A DNA stretch of 64,000 nucleotides from an uncultured Myxococcales bacterium (GTDB taxonomy: Bacteria; Myxococcota_A; UBA9042): positions 62,001-126,000 of the forward strand of contig CAIMEY010000110.1 of the NCBI GenBank assembly GCA_903840165.1, given 5' to 3'. The position numbers and the translations under genes are program-made. The notes beneath the pieces are model-generated. The model made no database searches. It saw nothing but the letters and a program-made list of their open reading frames with translations, and was not told the origin of the DNA. Of the stretch, positions 52,799 through 61,090 are shown piece after piece (within the stretch, counting starts at the first letter, position 1; every line of letters begins with the position of its first letter).

Positions 52799-54691
52799 TC
52801 ACTTGCAAATTGGACTTTGAACCGGGAACGGAAAGGAGCCTAGGCCGGACTGCACGCTGCTTGCGCTCACGCCCGAGCAAAGCAGGGCGTCCAAGAAATC
52901 TGCTAACATTGGTGCAGACTTGCCGGTATTGGTGACGTCGGTCTTGTCGCAGTTGCTGCCGTCGCCCACTGACCAAGTGTGGCGCGTGTAGCCGCGGCCG
53001 TAGGGCGTTGTGGTCATGCCTGCCGTGGAAATCGCCTTGAACATCACGTCATTGGCGGATACTAGCATGGGCGGGGCGACCGTGTCCTGGGCGGTCAGGT
53101 GCCAAAGCAGACCAGAGACGGCGTTTTCCGACATCTGTTGCAGAACGCCGTCGCCGGAATTGGGCGAGGGCAGGGTCGAGCCGTGGCTCGTCTTGAGGGT
53201 CCCAATGTCGACCCAGAAGAACGTGCCGTCCTGACTATCGAAATACACAGAGGAACCGCGGGCAGCACTCGAGACCCAGGTGGCCCAGCCCTCGGACCAA
53301 GCTTGGCCGGGAAAGGTCGGGCAGGCCAAGAAGTGCGTTCCGCCTTCGCCAGGTGTCTTGCCGTAGGAAGCCATCAGCCAGTGGCCGAGTTCGTGGGCAT
53401 TGACGGCATCGGACCAGTACGAAGTGTCGGCAGACAGCATTGGAATCCACATGTTGGACTGCACGGAGATGCTGCCGGTCGTAGTCGGGTGTGTGTTGAA
53501 GCAGGCACCGCAACTCCAAGACGTGTTGGGGCGCATCCAGATGGCCTGCTGCAACCCTTTGGAACCGTAAATGTTTAGCGTCTGCGCGTGCATGAACCGC
53601 GCGTAGTCAAAGACGCGCAGAACGCCGCTATTCTGGCCTTCGGTGATGGTCCACGTGTTACCCATGACCTGCTGGGCAGGCACAGACCAGGCCCACGGTG
53701 TTGCGTTGGCGTCATAAACGGCATCAGTTGTTTGTTCACCGTCGCCAAGTTCTGGTTTCAAGGCGATGATATCAAATGAAGAAGCGGAATTGTCCTGAGC
53801 ATGGGCTGCCATCAACACCAGCGTCACGTTGGCTAACTGGCCGGTCGATAGGCCGAGATCTACATCGCCCGCATCGTCGCTGTGGGCCGCTGCCAGGACC
53901 TTGGGCGTGCCACTGCCGTCATCTTGAGTCGCTAGGACCAGGGCGCCGGGCAGGGCGGCTGTGTAGATGGCACCCCAGCCCGTCATCGCATCGGTGTTCG
54001 TTCTGTATTCATAGGCCAAATGCACCTTGTTGCCGCTGGTCACGGCACCTTGGCCGCAGACCACGCCCGCCGGGGTTGCTTGGCAGTTGCTACAAGGCGA
54101 GGATGTCCAACTCCCGTCTGCACCACAGATTTGTGCCGTTTGGCTGTCCTGGCAGCCTTGGACGCCGGGTGCACACGCGCCGGCGATCGGCGTGCAACTG
54201 GCCCAGCCATCGCTGCCCACGGTGCACGCTTCCTTGGCCTTGCATTGGACGGTCACGACGGACGGCACATCTTTGTCAGTCGCGGCCTGGCAGTAGCGGA
54301 CAAACCCGTTGCCGCAGATGCCATTTTCCGGCACGTCGCCGCATCCGGGATTGTTGTTGTTGCCCGTGCAGATCGTGGCGCGGTCGCTGCAGCAGTCGCC
54401 GGCCTCGACGCAGCCATCATCGCATTGGCACGTGGAATTATCGACAAAGGCGCCGCATCGGCCGGCGCAAGAGTTCGCGTCTTTGGCCACGCACTGATTG
54501 GCGACGCAGGCGTAGGCACCATTGCAGGAGCCGCACTGTCCGCCGCATCCGTCAGAACCACATTGTTTTCCAGTGCATTGGGGGACGCAGGAGTTGCCGT
54601 AGCTGCCAGAGCCGCCGTCGCCACCGTCGCTCGATGCGGGTAAGTCGCAGCCCACCATCAAGCCGATAATCATCCAACCAAGGTATTTCAT
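52799..54691 (-). CDS. HExxH metallopeptidase-like lipoprotein with Cys-rich N-terminus
   Basis: A 630-residue lipoprotein (lipobox MVGC). A GCGGQCGSC-type Cys-rich repeat is followed by a somatomedin-B-like module (SCAGRCGAFVDNSTCQC then CVEAGDCCSD). The C-terminal half contains NAHELGHWL, giving HExxH at His433, Glu434 and His437, with Glu467 in AWSEGWATW as a likely third zinc ligand, the gluzincin arrangement. The intervening region is beta-rich. The predicted role is cell-surface proteolysis, with the Cys-rich part serving in adhesion. Proteolytic activity is inference from the motif and spacing alone. Confidence 0.75.
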   Translation of the reverse strand: MKYLGWMIIGLMVGCDLPASSDGGDGGSGSYGNSCVPQCTGKQCGSDGCGGQCGSCNGAYACVANQCVAKDANSCAGRCGAFVDNSTCQCDDGCVEAGDCCSDRATICTGNNNNPGCGDVPENGICGNGFVRYCQAATDKDVPSVVTVQCKAKEACTVGSDGWASCTPIAGACAPGVQGCQDSQTAQICGADGSWTSSPCSNCQATPAGVVCGQGAVTSGNKVHLAYEYRTNTDAMTGWGAIYTAALPGALVLATQDDGSGTPKVLAAAHSDDAGDVDLGLSTGQLANVTLVLMAAHAQDNSASSFDIIALKPELGDGEQTTDAVYDANATPWAWSVPAQQVMGNTWTITEGQNSGVLRVFDYARFMHAQTLNIYGSKGLQQAIWMRPNTSWSCGACFNTHPTTTGSISVQSNMWIPMLSADTSYWSDAVNAHELGHWLMASYGKTPGEGGTHFLACPTFPGQAWSEGWATWVSSAARGSSVYFDSQDGTFFWVDIGTLKTSHGSTLPSPNSGDGVLQQMSENAVSGLLWHLTAQDTVAPPMLVSANDVMFKAISTAGMTTTPYGRGYTRHTWSVGDGSNCDKTDVTNTGKSAPMLADFLDALLCSGVSASSVQSGLGSFPFPVQSPICK

Positions 54692-54805
54692 GGGAGGTTC
54701 ACCTGAGCCGCTCAAACTGGCTCGACGGCGTGTTGGGCCGTATGCTGTGCAATTTTGTGCATAAGTTCAGTAAGTTAACGACCAATGACTGTTCGGTGCG
54801 AGCGC

Positions 54806-57646
54806 CTAGTTGGGTCGACCGACGGTGCTGCGCCTGCGTGCAGCCAACCATACGGCAAAGGCCAGGACAAGCCAACTGCCGTGGGCCCCTGACGCACCGT
54901 GCGCCGAGCACCCGCCGCGGTCTTTGCTTGAGGCAGATGCAGCCGATTGCACATCAGAATTGCCATTTGTTTTTATAGGGTTTTCGTCGGATACGTCCGC
55001 CAAGGGCCGCCACTGTCCGTCTGTGCCAAGCAGTTCAAAGTGCGAAAAGCTCACCTGCCACGGCTCTGTCCACACCGTCCCGCTGGCGTCGGCGGACAAT
55101 TGCAGTGTTAACTCTTCGAAATCGGAGGCAAATGCTTGGACGGTGTCGGTGATTGCATCGGCCGTGCCGATCGCGGTCAAGGTCACACCATCAGCCAAAA
55201 TCGCAGCACTTAAGCCACTTTGAGGTAGGTGAACCGTCGTATGCACGCGCACGCCGCGCTGAGGCTTGAGCAAGCGCCGCTGCAGCCGCCAGACGCCTTG
55301 GGTGGCATTGCCCTGCAGACCCCAGGCTGGCGTTGTTCCGAGAATCACCGTGCCGCCGACTTCGCGTTGGTCAAAGAAACCAACAGCTTGCGGGCTCGGG
55401 GCGGTCCACCAGCCCTGACGAAACCAGCGCAGTTGGTCAAGGGTCAAGGATTGGTCTCCGGCGGTCCAACTGTCCTGCAAGAGCTTGAGCGTGCAGGCAA
55501 AGCGCTGGCCTCGGCCGGTCACCGTAGTGACTCCTTGGCCTTGCGCGGGCCACGCTACGGTCACGTCCTTGTCATCGATCGACACCTGCGCATCCACTGG
55601 GGCAGCCAAGTGCCGCGTTGCGCGAAATTGCACTTGCTCAAAGCCGAGTTCGCCCGTGTCGATACTCGCGTTCACCTGCCCCGTGCTCAGCCATCCCGCG
55701 TCGCCGTGGCGCAGGTCGAGCGCTAGTCCCACATCGGACGATGACGCAGTACCGGGCAACTCGGCGTGCAGTCCCCAGGCGTTCTGCCACTGCAGCGTCC
55801 ACGGCCCCGCTTGGGCGACATGGTTGCGTAGTACTTTGATATTACTTGTACTTAGTGCAGCATCCCCCGGCAGTTGCACGTCGCCCAAGGTGCCCAGCCG
55901 CACGGTTAGGCGGGTCGCCTGCAGTCCATCGACCTCGTGTTCGCCGCCATGCATCGGAATCACGGTCTGGTCGGCCAGGAGATCGCCCACGAGCAGCCCA
56001 TCCATGTGCTGCCCAGTCAGACGATACGTCACGCGATCAAAGGGCTCGGGCAGGTCGATCCAAGCCATCGCCTGACCGCGCCCCTGTGTCAATTGATCTG
56101 GCAATGCGCGGACTTGCAGTAGGACAGAGTCGGTCTGCGGATGCCCGACGATCAACCCCAGCGTCTCGGGCGAATAGGCGTGCCACCAACCGCGACTGCG
56201 CCACTGTAAGTCATCGATTGCAAAACCGTCAGCAGCTGGCGCCATCGTCTGAGCCGTCGCCACGGTGCGAACACACACCTGCGTCGCCGTCACGTCGAGG
56301 TTCACGTCGACCGCGAGACCAGTGCCGTCGCTCCAGGTCTTCTCCACCACGGCGTCACAGAGCAGCAGCACCTGATGTTGCTTGGCTTCCAGGTTCCAAG
56401 TCACATTGAGGTGCAGGGAGTCAAAGGGCTCAGTCCCTGGAATTAAACAGCTTTGCACGGCGCCGCTCATCGCATAGGGCAGGTCCGCCGGATGTTGATG
56501 GGACAGCCCCAGGTGCGCTGTACCGGGCACTGAGACGGTCAACCCTGCAGCATCATTGCGAGTTGTCTGCCAAAGGCTGTCTTGGCTTGGGCTGTTGTCA
56601 CATAAAAGCTGCTGTTTTCCGAGGCTTTGCCACTGCCCGGTCTGCGAATCTTGAGCCTGCACATCGGCCTGGCAGATTTGACCGTCCTTTAGCGCGGGCG
56701 GCACCGGCCAGGAGAAGCCGTGGCCGTCGTGCCCAGAATACGCAGCATTTGCGGTGGATTTGCCGATCTCGTTGTCGCCGCATCGCCAGATCACGGGCAG
56801 CAACGCGTCGGTCTGGTCGGGGTCCAGGGCCCAACCGCTGACGCCGTTGCAAGTGGCTGAATATTCGCCGCTTGGCAGGCAATGGCAGTCGGTATTGCAG
56901 GTGCCGCACGTCTCGCCGTGGTCGCAAGCGCCATTGCCGCAACAGACTCCGCAATCTTTTGAACAGCTTGCGCAGTCTTCGCCGTTGTCGCATGCGCCGT
57001 TGCCGCAGCAGGAGCCGCAGTCGCCCGGGCAACTGGCACAGTTTTCGCCATTGTCGCAGGCGCCATTGCCGCAGCAGGAACCGCAGTCCTGGTTGCAATT
57101 GCTGCAGTTTTCGCCGCTCTCGCACGAAGCATTGCCGCAGACCGGTCCCGGCGGAGGTTGGCCTTTCTTGACGACGAAACCGCTGTTAAAGAACGAAGTT
57201 TTGAACACTTTTGTGTCCGTTCCGTAGCCGCAACTGCTGCAGCAGTTCATTTCGCTGACCGTCACTGTGCCGTTGCCGACCGCCGTGACCCAGGCCACAT
57301 GGCCGTAGGAGCCGTTGGTGCTAGTCGCGACGCTGCCAACGACGGGGCTGCTAAGCACTGAAAAATTAGAGTTTTTCCCGGCGTTCTGCGCCCACGTGTT
57401 GGCGTTGCCCCAGCCGGGCAGCGCGGTTCCCCAATTGCAGCAAGCACTTTCCCAGGCCCACCATGTGCAGTTGGACCCATTGTCGCAGCACGGGTACGGA
57501 TTGTTGGCGCCGCACTGGCAGTCATCCTTCTGGTTGCCGCACTGGTACACGGCCATGGCGGGGCTGGCGGCAAGGAGGCAGGCTAGGGTAAGGGTGGTGG
57601 TAAGGATAATGCGGGGATAGGCCGCGGTACTACCGGATAGCTTCAT
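54806..57646 (-). CDS. Secreted CHAP-domain protein with Cys-rich repeats and MYXO-CTERM-like tail
   Basis: A 946-residue exported protein. The signal peptide (IILTTTLTLACLLAASPAMA) is followed by a CHAP-like domain with Cys60 in NCTWWAWESACC and His116 in SYGHVAWVTAV, a peptidoglycan amidase/peptidase type. Residues about 169-257 hold four CCGNGACDNGENCASCPGDC-like repeats. A long beta-rich region follows. The end has GGCSAHG, a hydrophobic segment (WLVLAFAVWLA) and ARRRS, the Cys-membrane-Arg pattern of MYXO-CTERM surface anchors. It would be displayed on the cell surface and cut peptidoglycan, perhaps of prey or during wall remodelling. Confidence 0.82.
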   Translation of the reverse strand: MKLSGSTAAYPRIILTTTLTLACLLAASPAMAVYQCGNQKDDCQCGANNPYPCCDNGSNCTWWAWESACCNWGTALPGWGNANTWAQNAGKNSNFSVLSSPVVGSVATSTNGSYGHVAWVTAVGNGTVTVSEMNCCSSCGYGTDTKVFKTSFFNSGFVVKKGQPPPGPVCGNASCESGENCSNCNQDCGSCCGNGACDNGENCASCPGDCGSCCGNGACDNGEDCASCSKDCGVCCGNGACDHGETCGTCNTDCHCLPSGEYSATCNGVSGWALDPDQTDALLPVIWRCGDNEIGKSTANAAYSGHDGHGFSWPVPPALKDGQICQADVQAQDSQTGQWQSLGKQQLLCDNSPSQDSLWQTTRNDAAGLTVSVPGTAHLGLSHQHPADLPYAMSGAVQSCLIPGTEPFDSLHLNVTWNLEAKQHQVLLLCDAVVEKTWSDGTGLAVDVNLDVTATQVCVRTVATAQTMAPAADGFAIDDLQWRSRGWWHAYSPETLGLIVGHPQTDSVLLQVRALPDQLTQGRGQAMAWIDLPEPFDRVTYRLTGQHMDGLLVGDLLADQTVIPMHGGEHEVDGLQATRLTVRLGTLGDVQLPGDAALSTSNIKVLRNHVAQAGPWTLQWQNAWGLHAELPGTASSSDVGLALDLRHGDAGWLSTGQVNASIDTGELGFEQVQFRATRHLAAPVDAQVSIDDKDVTVAWPAQGQGVTTVTGRGQRFACTLKLLQDSWTAGDQSLTLDQLRWFRQGWWTAPSPQAVGFFDQREVGGTVILGTTPAWGLQGNATQGVWRLQRRLLKPQRGVRVHTTVHLPQSGLSAAILADGVTLTAIGTADAITDTVQAFASDFEELTLQLSADASGTVWTEPWQVSFSHFELLGTDGQWRPLADVSDENPIKTNGNSDVQSAASASSKDRGGCSAHGASGAHGSWLVLAFAVWLAARRRSTVGRPN
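57602..57635 (-). repeat. GTAG element J (coding, CHAP-protein N-terminus)
   Basis: Minus-strand copy: CGGTAGTACCGC followed by GGCCTATCCCCGCATTAT. It lies in the first codons of the CHAP-protein gene, before the hydrophobic core of the signal peptide. Confidence 0.65.
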
Positions 57647-58236
57647 TTCCGTCCCCCCCTTGGCCCACTAGAGCCGTGCTGCCCCACCGTCGCGTCAAAC
57701 GAGGCGGCAATCGCAGCCATGAGCAGCAGGCTTTGCGGGTCCAGGCGGTCGTCGGACACTAGGCGGACGCGCAGGGGGCCTTGAACGGCAAACCACATTT
57801 CCTGAGGTAATGCGTGCTTAGAAGGCGGTACTACCACTTGCAGCGCCGGGACTCCCGCCCGCCCGAACCGAATCCCCCGCACCGTTGTCGTCGGCTCCTG
57901 GACGAACTGCCACTGCTGCCGGTACCAGGTCGCGACGTCGGTCGAAGTGGGCGCGCTGTAGACCTCAAGGCGAATGGCTGCGGCCTGAGGACGCTCAAAC
58001 CAAAGCAGTTCTTGCATTTGCCCAGGCCCCTTTGGCGAGGCGAGTGGCTCGACCCGAAGCGCGACCCCCGCCGGAACTATCAGGTGAAAAGGTAATTGTT
58101 TCGAGTAGTATGGCTGCGAGCTCTGCAGCACCCGTACTTCGCTGCGGGCCGCCGCTGCGACTTCCTGCGGCGCGGCGACCGCAAAGGCGGCCAAGATGGC
58201 CAAATGGGCACTGCGTTGAACGAGCGTTGGCGTCAT
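57643..58236 (-). CDS. Hypothetical exported protein
   Basis: A 197-residue exported protein; its stop overlaps the CHAP gene start (ATGA), so the pair is translationally coupled. The signal peptide (LAILAAFAVAAPQEVAA) is followed by a domain of about 150 residues with strands such as LPFHLIVPAGVALRVEPL and WFERPQAAAIRLEVYSA. No family is recognised. Coupling suggests it assists export or function of the CHAP protein. A GTAG element lies within its coding sequence. Confidence 0.68.
   Translation of the reverse strand: MTPTLVQRSAHLAILAAFAVAAPQEVAAAARSEVRVLQSSQPYYSKQLPFHLIVPAGVALRVEPLASPKGPGQMQELLWFERPQAAAIRLEVYSAPTSTDVATWYRQQWQFVQEPTTTVRGIRFGRAGVPALQVVVPPSKHALPQEMWFAVQGPLRVRLVSDDRLDPQSLLLMAAIAASFDATVGQHGSSGPRGGRK
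57806..57835 (-). repeat. GTAG element L (coding)
   Basis: Minus-strand copy: GTAGTACCGC followed by CTTCTAAGCACGCATTAC, inside the exported-protein gene. Confidence 0.65.
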
Positions 58237-58464
58237 GGCGGCCTCCTGTGCGTACCGATTGTGCCCAATGGTGGCTGAAACGGCAATTGCGCCGTGTCGC
58301 CGAACACTTCTGCTGGGGTCCCGAGGCCCGTCGCGCGTCGGTCCTTCGTGCTCAGGTGCGGTCGTGAGCCCTTGTCAGAGCCATCGCAGAGCGTTACACC
58401 AGAATCTCCGTCGCCAGCCGTCGCCAATCGGCGAGCGTTTCCGCGCCGGGAGGCGACCCGCACC

Positions 58465-59505
58465 ATGGCCCAACCCCTGCAGCAACGTCCTCTGGCCCAA
58501 CTGTATCCGCGTTGGGGACGGCAGATATTGGTACAAGGTGTTGACTTTAAAAAACAACACGAGATGGGGCTGTGGACCGTGGCGTGCACAGACGACGGTA
58601 CGGCCTTGGCGTCCCAAGCGGCGCACGTTGCGGCGCGCTACCTCGTCGGGGCCGGGATTGGGCGGTTGGTGACTCAGGCGGGGTGGGGGCCCAGTCTTGA
58701 AGAACTCGACCCCGGTGTTCACGTGACAACGGACTCGCGTTTGATTCAAACTCCTGATATTCACTTGTTTTTTGCGACACGGACCAGCGGCGCAACCGTC
58801 GACATGGCGATGTGTCGTGGCGACGGGGCGGCGCCCGTTTCCACGTTGCACTGGCACCGCGGCAAGCCCGCGGAACTCATGGACTCTGTGCCCCTCGGTG
58901 CGGCTGTGGCTGACGTTGTCCTCGCCGACCTGCTGGGATTGGTGTCCTTGCCGGGGCGCGTTGACATCGACTGGACTGAGTGCGAACTACCGAAGCGGTC
59001 CGTTAGATCTCTGAAAATAGAACAGATTCCTGGATTTCTGTCGCCTGCTGCGATCTTGGCCGAACTGTCGGAAAACAAAGCCTGCATGGACGCTCTGGTG
59101 AGGTGGGTTGAGCACCAGTATCCATTGGAAAGTTGCGGGGTTGTCTTGCGCGACGGCGAGGGCGTTCTCCATTGTCGCCCGCTGCACAATGTGGTTGACG
59201 CGTTGCAGGCGTCAGGCGTGGCGCTCGGGCCGCCGTCGGGACGCTTTGGATTTGCGTTTGGGACAGCGGAACTCGACGAGATGCTGTATAATAATATGAA
59301 ATTGATGGCAATTTGGCACAGCCATTGCGACGGGCCGCCTCATCTTTCGCCCCGCGACCAGCAGTCCGCCGCGCCTGCAGGTGAGCCTCGTTATCCGGGC
59401 GTTGCGTGGCTGGTGGCCGCCGTCGATGGCGGTACTCTACAAACCATTGTCGCGTATGGGTTTTCTCGCGAGATGCGCCGCTTTGTCGCCGAGGTTCAGC
59501 CATGA
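58465..59505 (+). CDS. Degenerate E1-like domain fused to a JAMM protease
   Basis: A 346-residue cytoplasmic protein. The ATG at 58465 follows GGAGG by 12 bases; the frame open to 58294 is not convincing. Residues about 1-175 resemble the front of ThiF/E1 enzymes (WGRQILVQGVDFKKQ, then YLVGAGIGRLV) but lack the GxGGxG nucleotide loop. Residues about 205-340 form a JAB/JAMM domain with the full motif: Glu222 in LESCGVV, His285-Ser-His287, seven residues, then Ser295-Pro-Arg-Asp298. The JAMM half should be an active zinc isopeptidase or thioester-trimming enzyme; the E1-like half is likely a binding platform. Its stop overlaps the next gene's start. Confidence 0.8.
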   Translation: MAQPLQQRPLAQLYPRWGRQILVQGVDFKKQHEMGLWTVACTDDGTALASQAAHVAARYLVGAGIGRLVTQAGWGPSLEELDPGVHVTTDSRLIQTPDIHLFFATRTSGATVDMAMCRGDGAAPVSTLHWHRGKPAELMDSVPLGAAVADVVLADLLGLVSLPGRVDIDWTECELPKRSVRSLKIEQIPGFLSPAAILAELSENKACMDALVRWVEHQYPLESCGVVLRDGEGVLHCRPLHNVVDALQASGVALGPPSGRFGFAFGTAELDEMLYNNMKLMAIWHSHCDGPPHLSPRDQQSAAPAGEPRYPGVAWLVAAVDGGTLQTIVAYGFSREMRRFVAEVQP

Positions 59506-60164
59506 AAGCGCCGGCACGCATTGCAATCCTTGGGTGCGGCGGACTCGGGGTGCCAGCTGCGTGGACCCTTGTGCTTGGCGGGATCCGGCACCTGCGCTTG
59601 GTCGATCGCGACTGCGTGGAACTATCGAATCTTCATCGGCAAGTCTTGTATTCCATGGCCGACATTGGCCAGCCCAAAGCCAAGGCCTTGGCGCGCCATT
59701 TGTCAGCCTTGGTTGATGATCTGGATATTGAGATTGTCGAAGAATCAGCCGATCTGTCGTCCATTCAAAGGCTTCTACAAGGCTGCATGGCGGTCCTTGA
59801 AGCGACGGACGACCCTGCCTGCAAGTTCGCGGTATGCGATGCTGCAGCCCACGCGGGCATGGTTGCAAGCATCGCTGCCGCAATTGGCCAACGAGGTCAA
59901 TGGTTTGGCCAACGTCCGGGGGGCGCCTGTTATCGATGCTTGTTTGAAATTCCGCCCGACCCGGCGCAACTCGCTACCTGCAGCCTTGCCGGGGTCCTAG
60001 GCCCGATCACGGGGCAGGTCGGTGCTATGGCCGCACAAACTCTCATCCATTTGCTCCAGGGTCAGCCCGATGCAGCTGACGGAGCCTTGGTCCGCCTCAA
60101 CGCGCGGGGCTTGCTACGCACAGCCGTCACGATAGCGGGCGATTGCACCAATCATCTATCATAA
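59502..60164 (+). CDS. E1-like adenylyltransferase (ThiF/MoeB/HesA family)
   Basis: A 220-residue protein whose start overlaps the JAMM gene stop by 4 bases (ATGA). It has the nucleotide loop ILGCGGLGVPAAW, VELSNLHRQVLYS, PKAKALARHLSAL, a zinc half-site Cys143 and Cys146 in CYRCLFE, and the likely catalytic Cys160 in ATCSLAGVLGPI. The second zinc CxxC pair is missing; only one Cys is near the end. E1-like enzymes adenylate the C-terminus of ubiquitin-like or sulfur-carrier proteins. With the coupled JAMM protein, it should act on a processed carrier, but no such carrier gene is visible nearby. Confidence 0.9.
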   Translation: MKAPARIAILGCGGLGVPAAWTLVLGGIRHLRLVDRDCVELSNLHRQVLYSMADIGQPKAKALARHLSALVDDLDIEIVEESADLSSIQRLLQGCMAVLEATDDPACKFAVCDAAAHAGMVASIAAAIGQRGQWFGQRPGGACYRCLFEIPPDPAQLATCSLAGVLGPITGQVGAMAAQTLIHLLQGQPDAADGALVRLNARGLLRTAVTIAGDCTNHLS

Positions 60165-60184
60165 CCTGCTGATTGGGCAAGGCA

Positions 60185-60727
60185 TTATTTGGGCGCGCCG
60201 GCCATGATCCAGTCGTGAACCGCGGCCAACTGGTCGGCCGTCAGGGCCGGCTTGGCCATAGGCATGGGGAACGTGCCGCCGACTTTCTTGAGCAACACCT
60301 GATACATAAAGCTCTTATCGACGTTTCCGGGGACCACCCGTAGCCAACCGGCGGACTTGGCGTCGCCGACCGGCACGTTGACCAGCGCGCTGTATAGATC
60401 GCCGTCCATTGCCAATTTCCCTGAAATGTCAGCATTCGCCGCATCGTGGCACCCGCTGACGGAGCACGTGGGCGTGACAATATTCGTCTTGATCCAGGCA
60501 AGGTTGGCATTGGGGTTGGTGCTCGCCGTCGCATCCGTGCCGCTGCCGCCCGTGTCGGAAGCAACGGTCGTGTCGGTACCGGTCGAAGAACCCGTGTCAT
60601 TACCAGTGCTAACGTCCGCACTTGCGGTGGAGTCGGCGGTCGTGCCGGTCCCACTGCTGCTGGTGCTGCTGCTGCAAGCCATGGCGGTCGCGCTCAGGCC
60701 GATCAAGAGAAACTGGTCAATACGCAT
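60185..60727 (-). CDS. Cytochrome-like lipoprotein with CX4CH motif
   Basis: A 180-residue lipoprotein; the second of two adjacent ATGs (60727) sits 6 bases from GGAGG and is preferred to that at 60730. After the lipobox AMAC there is a long Ser/Thr/Asp/Gly-rich linker. The C-terminal domain has PTCSVSGCHD, AMDGDLYSALVNVPVG, RVVPGNVDKSFMYQVLLK, FPMPM and LAAVHDWIMAGA, the pattern of planctomycete/myxobacterial cytochrome-c-like domains. The motif is CX4CH rather than CX2CH, so covalent haem is uncertain. Met residues in FPMPM could be the distal ligand. Confidence 0.72.
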   Translation of the reverse strand: MRIDQFLLIGLSATAMACSSSTSSSGTGTTADSTASADVSTGNDTGSSTGTDTTVASDTGGSGTDATASTNPNANLAWIKTNIVTPTCSVSGCHDAANADISGKLAMDGDLYSALVNVPVGDAKSAGWLRVVPGNVDKSFMYQVLLKKVGGTFPMPMAKPALTADQLAAVHDWIMAGAPK

Positions 60728-61090
60728 CATGAACCTCCGCAGCTCCTGCTGCTATTGCTGCCAAATGGCGTTACGCGCCCGATGCCCGAAGCGCCAGATG
60801 CTCCGGGGTAGGACGCCTATCACTACCGTTTGCGGACAAGATACGCCAGTCGCGGAGTGATTTCGGCGGCGACACCAAGTTTGCCAGCTACCCTGATTTG
60901 GCGAGTTGACTCGGTCAGTACTAAACTAACACTTTGTAATAAATAAAGTTTTGTCGCATTGGCAACGGCTCCTGCAACGTGGCCAGGCCCGCTATGCCGG
61001 CACAAAGACCTGTGCTATCTACCAGTGCTCAACGGTACTTGGACGGGCGATGCGCCCCGCCGGGCCGACTAGCAGGATAGGGAGCCAAAC
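60728..61090. other. Divergent intergenic region, no gene seen
   Basis: A gap of about 360 bases between the cytochrome-like lipoprotein and POT transporter genes. An AT-rich patch near 60915-60955 may hold promoters for the transporter. No gene or repeat was found. Confidence 0.45.
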
